Assembly: GCA_963920665.1 (NCBI GenBank)
Contig: OY987268.1
Span: forward strand, 994,501-1,058,500
DNA from: Straminergon stramineum
Lineage: Eukaryota; Streptophyta; Bryopsida; Hypnales; Calliergonaceae
Length of the DNA stretch: 64,000 bases
Direction of reading: 5' to 3'
Made by a program: the position numbers and the translations under genes. The notes under the pieces were generated by a model. The model was not told the origin of the DNA, did no database searches, and saw only the letters and a list, made by a program, of their open reading frames with translations. Positions 58,168 to 64,000 of the stretch are shown here, in pieces. How positions within the stretch are numbered: position 1 is the stretch's first letter; each line of letters opens with the position of its first letter.

Positions 58168-59444
58168 GATAAGTGTAGCATTAGGAGAGATTGACCTACT
58201 GTGGAAGCTTGGGAGTTCCTATAAGTTCTCAAACTGTGGGAACTCGGCCACAATTGCTCGTTGACATGGCGAGGTGATGGCCACATTAGATAGTAATAGT
58301 AAAATATTTTTAGTATATATATATATATTAATTTTTATTATTTTATTATTTTATTATTTATATTTTTAAATTCTTTTATATTCTGGCAATTCCTAGCTAA
58401 TTCTAGCATGGAGAACCAACTTGAAACGGGCTTCCAAGGTAGCTAAATCTCATCTAAATGATAGAAGATACCCTCCAAGTTTCATATTGGGATCAATAAT
58501 GCTCAAGAGAAATAAACTTACAAAGAATATTCTCTCGGCTTCCTAGGATTCTAGAACACTAGTAGAAAATTGTGTCTTGTCTAACCAACAAAAAAACTAT
58601 CCTATATGACTCTTTTGCTACAAAATAAGGTGTAAAACATGAATTTGCAAAGTGACATGTACAAATTTGTAGTTTTAATTTAGTCATATAGACAACTAGT
58701 AGATGTAGAGCCAATGATCAAAGGCAAAAGGCTATTTACATCAATGCATTATCATCCCAACAATGTTACGAATTTGTTGTTGTAGACATATAGGACTAAA
58801 GTAGATTGTTCATTGTTCATAATTATAGTATAGTCATAAGAAATATACAATATACAACTAACGATCTTGCATGACTAGTTGGTGACTACTAAACAATTGA
58901 GTAGTGGTCTCTTGCAAAGTATTTATAGATAACCAATGATAAGTTGAAGATTACTAGTCATTTAGTGGTTGAAGGTTAGTCATTTTATCAATTGTAGAAT
59001 AGTAATAGAGAAATTATGAAGAATTTGTAAAATAGCAATCATTGATTTAGGGTTTTAAATCCTAATAAAACCCTAATTGTCTCCCTTTTGTGTCCATCAA
59101 CTCTAAATGCATCTAAATGGGACAATGCCTATTTTCTCATCTCTTCCCTCTTGTTGCATTAGAGGAAATTTAGTTGCCTTGGAAGCCCATTTCAAGCTAG
59201 TTTCCTAGGTTGGGAACCAACCAGGGCTAGCCAAAATTTAAAACTATCAAAAATAAAACAAAAATAATAAATAAAAATAATGAATAATTTTTTTTCTAAA
59301 AAATATTTTTAAAATAAATTTTTAGTATTATTTGATGTCGCCATCACCTAGCCATATCAAGGAACTGTTGTAGCCGAGTTCCCACAGTCCAAGAACTTGT
59401 GGAAACTCACGGGCTTCCACAATAACTCAATCTCATCTAATGTT
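58168..59444. mobile_element. 1.28 kb element with ~270-bp terminal inverted repeats
   Basis: The left end CATTAGGAGAGATTGACC is matched by the reverse complement of the right end, CATTAGATGAGATTGAG. The arms continue in parallel through TGTGGAAGC, ACTGTGGGAACTCGGC and GGCTTCCAAGG to about 58,450 and 59,180. Parts of the arms are replaced by AT-rich runs. The interior has a CACTAGTAGAAAATTGTGTC word at 58,557, the left terminus of a CACTA element of the 22.8 kb type; no matching right end was found. The long inverted repeats suggest a Mutator-like non-autonomous element. No clear 8-9 bp target duplication was seen. Confidence 0.6.
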
Positions 59445-60706
59445 ACTTTTTGCTTTTCTGTCTCTTGCCTCTTGTTGCTTTTTGTTTTTTTCATCTAGAT
59501 TCTTGATGCTTCTTATTGTCCTTTGTTTGTTGTTGCCACCCTCTTACCTATTTTTTTCTACAACCTTTTTCATTTCTTCTCCTTGTTTGTTGTGATTTTT
59601 ATAGTCATAATCATAGTCATTTAAGTCTCTTGATGTTGTTCTTTGTTACTACAAGGTTATATATTTTTCTTCTTTAGATATATCTTCCATTCAACTTCTT
59701 CAATTCTACTAGTGATACCATCCTTGTTTGGAGTCCCAATGTTGAAGTTAAGACATTATAAGTCACTTAGCTTAACTTGAAAACTATTTCTACATTTGTA
59801 TTGCAATATGTTTCTAACTTTGGTCATTTAGAAGAGTATTCATTTGTATTGGTGATTGGATGCATGCAACTTTTTATAAGACAAGGTTTAGAAGGTGATT
59901 GTGGGGACAATAAACAACATGGTTAGTATAGTTACACTTGTTGTATAAGAAGAAGTCATATGGTCACTTTTTCTACAAATGAACCTCCAACTTCAACTTC
60001 AAAGATTGGATTTTGGAACTATGTGGAGTACTTGACTAAATCATCATTATAATGTGGTTTTGGTTTAGTTTTATGCTAGTCATTTGTCTTATAGATGTAC
60101 TTGTCACATGGCTAACTTACATTTGGACTACAATTAGTAAAGCAAGAAAAAAACTAAAAAACAATTAATGTATGACTATTCTCTATAAAAAAAAAAGGTA
60201 AAATCTATTAAAAATCAATTAATGAGCAACTTCAACAAATGTCCAAAACAATTTTCTTACAACTTCAAACATAGCTACATTGCAACTATACACAAAAAAG
60301 TGACAATTAATAAAAATAATAAATTTCAAAAACAAGAAAAATAATAGCTAAATTTTTGGCTTAATACTATGTATCAAACTAACATATAGCTTAATTGTAT
60401 AATTGAACCCTACTCATAAATACATTGTTGTTACAAAGCAATTGAGAACTTCAAGCACAAAGACAATTTCGCTTTCCACATTGAAGTTCAAATTCACCCT
60501 CAAAGTAGTGATTGGACTTGCTCACTCATTTGGCATGAACATGTTAGCATACACATGTGTGCTTTATATTGATGAACTTCCAAGTCAGTAAAGTGATGAA
60601 AAACAACCCATATATCTTTTACAATTGGGTTGTTGCAAGAAATACTTGTCATTTTTGTGTCAACAAACTATTTTATTGAATATTGTTCCTTTTGGAAAAA
60701 TAAATT
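59445..60706. other. Intergenic, no gene supported
   Basis: T-rich sequence with repeated CTTCTT and TTGTTG words, without a recognisable exon. The 60,403-60,591 frame has no motif. Confidence 0.45.
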
Positions 60707-60710
60707 TTAA

Positions 60711-61665
60711 CCCCTAAAGATATTTGACTATGTTTTCACCAAAAACGCTCCAAAACTATCATCTCTGGTACAAGTACCAAATTCTAGAACAAAATACATT
60801 TTTGGACAAATGTAACCGTAGGATCTTCTAGTACGCTGGTTTGGGAAGATGTGGAAAAAATTTCAGAAATTTCCACTATTTGAATTGCAAGATATTAGCA
60901 TTTGAAGTGACAAAAAGCCATTTTTTGGCCCTGCAAAAATCTGGCAGATGCACTTCACAAGGTCAAATCATTATGAAAAAATGTCCAAAATGGTTGTAAC
61001 TCTTTGGATTTATTCTCCAAGTCATGTTGGCTACATGTTTGAAAAAATTTAGATCATTTGGAATTGTACAGCTTATAGGAAAAAAATAGTAAGTTGAAAG
61101 AAGTAGAGAATGATTCAAAATACTAAATTGTTAATAATTTATTTATGGAATTGAAAAATGCCAATCCCAATGGTGAAATTTTTGTAATAAACAATCTACA
61201 CCTCACGTTTTTATATTTTTTCCAAAAATATTAAAAATTGAGTTAAATAAAGGTCTTCAAAGTTTATTTTAGAGTAGAGATTCCATTACTACCCATAAAC
61301 TACCCACAACTAAAACTCTTCATAACTTTCATCTCATAAATCAAAATGGATTAATGGAATGATTCAAAGCTTTCCATGAATATATAAATTAGGAAAATAA
61401 ATTTCAAATTTTTCTTTTAAAAAAAAGTGATTTTTAAAGAAGTTTTTTTTGCTGCCTGGGCTGCCCACCAAGCAATGAAAACAACATATCATACAATAAC
61501 TTTCTAACCATGTATTCAAAAGTTATGAAAATTGTTGGGTCTTAATGCTACTCCTCGGGCACATGTTGTGTGAAGATTCCAAAGAGAAAAAAAGAAAAAT
61601 TCCATTCGTAGTGAGCTGCCTAAAATCACTATGTTGCCAAAAAACACTATTTGGTCCTTTAGGGG
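60711..61665 (-). mobile_element. TTAA-flanked non-autonomous element, copy C (inverted)
   Basis: The ends CCCCTAAAGATATTTGAC and GGTCCTTTAGGGG are flanked by TTAA (60,707-60,710 and 61,666-61,669). Its reverse complement aligns with copy B: ATATCTTGCAATTCAAATAG, TTTCTGAAATTTTTTCCAC and AGATCCTACGGTTACAT occur in the order seen at 19.28-19.38 kb. About 955 bp, no coding capacity. Confidence 0.7.
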
Positions 61666-61871
61666 TTAAATGAAATTTAAAAATGAATAATTTGTAAAGC
61701 ATTCAAAATAGTATAAATTAGTGAAGATTTAAGCCTAGAAAAATTTATCTTTGAAAGTTATGTACAAAAAAATAGCTAAGGAAAATACTAAGAAAATAGA
61801 TAATTTTCTCAATTGATTTTCAGAAAATAATAAAAAATTCAAAACATAATAAAAAATACTACAAGAGAATA

Positions 61872-61970
61872 GTGTGAATTCAGACATTATTTTGTCAATT
61901 TTTTTTGTCAATTTGGACAATTTATTGTCAATTCAGACACTACTAGTCAATTTGGACGCTATTTTTTTAT
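61872..61970. repeat. Cluster of GTCAATTYRGAC words
   Basis: GTGAATTCAGAC, GTCAATTTGGAC, GTCAATTCAGAC and GTCAATTTGGAC occur about 20-30 bp apart. The word is close to the one dispersed through 54.83-57.09 kb. Confidence 0.6.
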
Positions 61971-62015
61971 AGTGGAAAAATTCTTTTTTCCTAACTTGAA
62001 GATGTTTCTTATCAA

Positions 62016-62218
62016 CACTAGTAGAAAACAGTGTTTTTGTCAACAAAATTCAGTTGATGTATTTTTGTGTTTTCTGCCAATAAGTAGAAATTTGCATTGG
62101 CTGCAACGTAATTTCCAGAAAATTGTGTTGTAGTCAACACAAATTTTCTATTTTTTTGGCAAAAAACACAAACACATCAATTGAATTTTGTTGACAAAAA
62201 CATTGTTTTCTACTAGTG
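62016..62218. mobile_element. 203-bp CACTA-type MITE
   Basis: It begins CACTAGTAGAAAACAGTG and ends with the complement of CACTAGTAGAAAACAATG. The inverted match extends over about 60 bp (TTTTTGTCAACAAAATTCA in both arms). It is flanked by a perfect CAA duplication (62,013-62,015 and 62,219-62,221). Confidence 0.9.
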
Positions 62219-62820
62219 CAACCATTTGCATCTTTGGGAAATAAATTGTATTCTCTACACTTGTGCAAAGGTAGTGCACTTTGAGCACATGTAAAAGGTG
62301 GACACTTCATTATTTTCAGAAAATATCTTTAAGGTCTCATACAAATTTAGTAGAAATCCTCATCTCCTAATTAATTTTGACCTTCAATTTGCATTCTTAG
62401 GTTGAAAATAGCACTATCCCCTTCCAAATGGTAAAGGTAGACATCCAATTGGGGCTATTAAAAATAGTAAATTCCTCTTAAGAAATTATAAAAAATTTCA
62501 CAATGTCTACAACTATTATATGTACCTTCCTTCAAATTATATAAAAAACAGACATATAATGTAAAATTTATGAGCACAAGAAATACATATTTGAGGGATC
62601 CCTATTTTTTTGGTACAATGGGGTGAGATTGCACCATTTCAAAATAAATGTCTACTTTTTGCCAAATAAAAGTAATTTTCTTTCGCTAGAAAATTTCCAT
62701 TTCTATTAAAAATGTGAATGAAGTCGCCAAATTTGGATGAAAAAGCGCATGGATATGATTGAAAAGTGTTTTTTGGTCTAAAAGATGGATATGAGGCTTT
62801 TTCACCACAAGGCAAAGAAA

Positions 62821-62832
62821 CCCCCCCCCCCC
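62821..62832. repeat. Homopolymer C12
   Basis: Twelve consecutive C on plus. Similar but shorter C or G runs occur at 6,500 and 35,284. A potential assembly or sequencing weak point. Confidence 0.9.
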
Positions 62833-62839
62833 GAATTGG

Positions 62840-64000
62840 TCGGCGGGGAGTGTATGGGACCTCTACCTAAATTGCCTTCCAAGCAATAGACTCCTAAATG
62901 CTTTTTTATCAATTTTTTGAAATTAAACTACTCTAAGTGAAATGGGGGTAGTACTCCTACACCTCCCTAATATGCACCCTACAATCCCCAAATGAAACTA
63001 GTACCTACTTTAGAAGGTTAAGGAAATCTACAAGGCTAAACTTTGCCTGAAATTAGCCATTGGGGCACCAAATGGGTCAAATTGGTGTTTTGCAATTAAA
63101 TTCTAGTACACCACAACCACCCCAATTCCTCATTCACTTCCTAAATTGATGCCATGTACCTACCTAATTCTATAAATCCCATCCCTAACATATTCACACA
63201 TTCACACATTCCTTTTAGGCCAATTAATTTTTTCCTTCAATTTCATCATTCACATCCTAACCCTAATTTTACCCCCAATTTGGCCAATGCTTCCGCACTT
63301 GCCCTAAAACCCTAAAAAATCCTCCTATGCCTTCTCTAAACATTCACATTCTACAAGAGCATTGCATGCATGGCCATTGAGCTATCCCTTCAGGATTAAT
63401 AAGAAAAGATCATATTGTAATTAGCATTACATTTAGATTCAGCTGAATCACAAGAAAAAAAAGATGAAATATCCAAAATAAATTGCCGCCAAATGGGCAG
63501 CAAACCTTCTTACACTAAAATGATCGCCTCCGCTTCATCTCTACTCCAAATTGGGCGAGACTTGTACCGTTGGAAATCTGACTTCCCCATATTTCTTCTC
63601 ACCAAAATTCAAGTTGATCCGCTATGCTGAACTCCCATAGTTGCTCGCCAAAGTCGTCTGTCTTCCTTGGTGGAGGCAGCTTGACCTCCTCGCACTAAAT
63701 TAGCCGCTCCGTCCTCGTCCTTATTCGGAATCAATCAAGACTTGTCTTATTGGAAAGATAACTTTCTCCTCTCCATCCTCTTAAAATTATGCCCATTCCA
63801 CACTTCCAATCTTCCACAATCAATCACCAAAGTAGGCAGTCTCCTCCAAGTTCAACAAAACCCTAATTCTCTCCACTCCAATTCCCATTTGACCTCATTC
63901 CATCATTCCTTCACCATTTTTTCTTAAAAAATAGTGACCTACTCAAAAAATTGTCCTACCTTGGTTCCCTCATCTTAGTCTCTAGCTTCTCATGCTTTAA
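62840..64000. other. Less AT-rich end region, no gene supported
   Basis: The region from about 63,100 is C-rich on plus with ACCCTAA-type words. Two similar ~75-bp blocks near 63,520 and 63,700 share CTCCGYYYTCRTC and AGACTTGTMYYRTTGGAAA words and look like an old local duplication. No exon with splice sites or domain was recognised. Confidence 0.4.

Noticed and set aside
1..64000. tRNA, rRNA, CRISPR or prokaryotic-type operons
   Set aside because: No cloverleaf with paired A/B boxes, no rRNA-like conserved block and no regularly spaced identical repeats were seen. Gene structure is eukaryotic.

Overview
This is a repeat-rich, AT-rich nuclear window from a eukaryote, almost certainly a streptophyte plant. 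Evidence for that: long multi-exon genes with GT-AG introns, plant-type DNA transposons (CACTA, PIF/Harbinger) and scattered AAACCCTAAA words. One gene (33.9-44.1 kb, minus) is a clear CEP104 homologue, a ciliary-tip protein. That points to a lineage that still makes flagellate sperm (bryophyte, lycophyte, fern, cycad/Ginkgo or charophyte alga) rather than a flowering plant. I cannot name the species.

Layout. 0-3.7 kb: non-coding, with one ~0.92 kb element flanked by TTAA and a short GC-rich island. 3.7-10.55 kb: inverted G/C-rich and GATGAAAGT-rich ends enclose two divergent broken genes, a SWIM zinc-finger protein (minus) and a multi-exon DNA-methyltransferase-like protein (plus). I read this as one decayed two-gene transposon. 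10.6-21.6 kb: intergenic, with two more TTAA elements (13.6 and 18.6 kb) and a pair of ~0.43 kb direct repeats around a GC-rich block (15.2-17.1 kb). 21.6-26.8 kb: decayed PIF/Harbinger transposase, a 1.24 kb CACTA element with a nested fold-back element, a field of AATTTGTC words, and a trihelix/MYB-like fragment. 29.4-29.9 kb: an almost pure 498-bp palindrome with a TTA target duplication.

33.9-44.1 kb (minus): CEP104-like gene. I assembled 16 exons with matching splice phases into about 1,388 codons: N-terminal beta-sandwich, coiled coil, a very large Asn-rich exon, then a TOG/HEAT array. 46.96-49.2 kb (minus, upstream of CEP104 on the same strand): the 3' half of a single-pass membrane protein. 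Its four juxtamembrane cysteines and transmembrane segment match the gamete fusogen HAP2/GCS1, joined to an unusual Lys/Ala coiled-coil, Pro-rich and Gln/Gly-repeat tail. The rest of its ectodomain should lie upstream but could not be assembled. Both genes would act in male gametes (motility and fusion), so their adjacency is the most interesting biology here.

49.9-64 kb: mostly non-coding. It holds a few candidate exons (one possibly PRMT-like), a 2.2 kb field of degenerate GTCNAATTGACTG words, a 1.28 kb inverted-repeat element, a fourth TTAA element and a 203-bp CACTA mini-element with a perfect CAA duplication. No tRNA, rRNA or CRISPR was seen.
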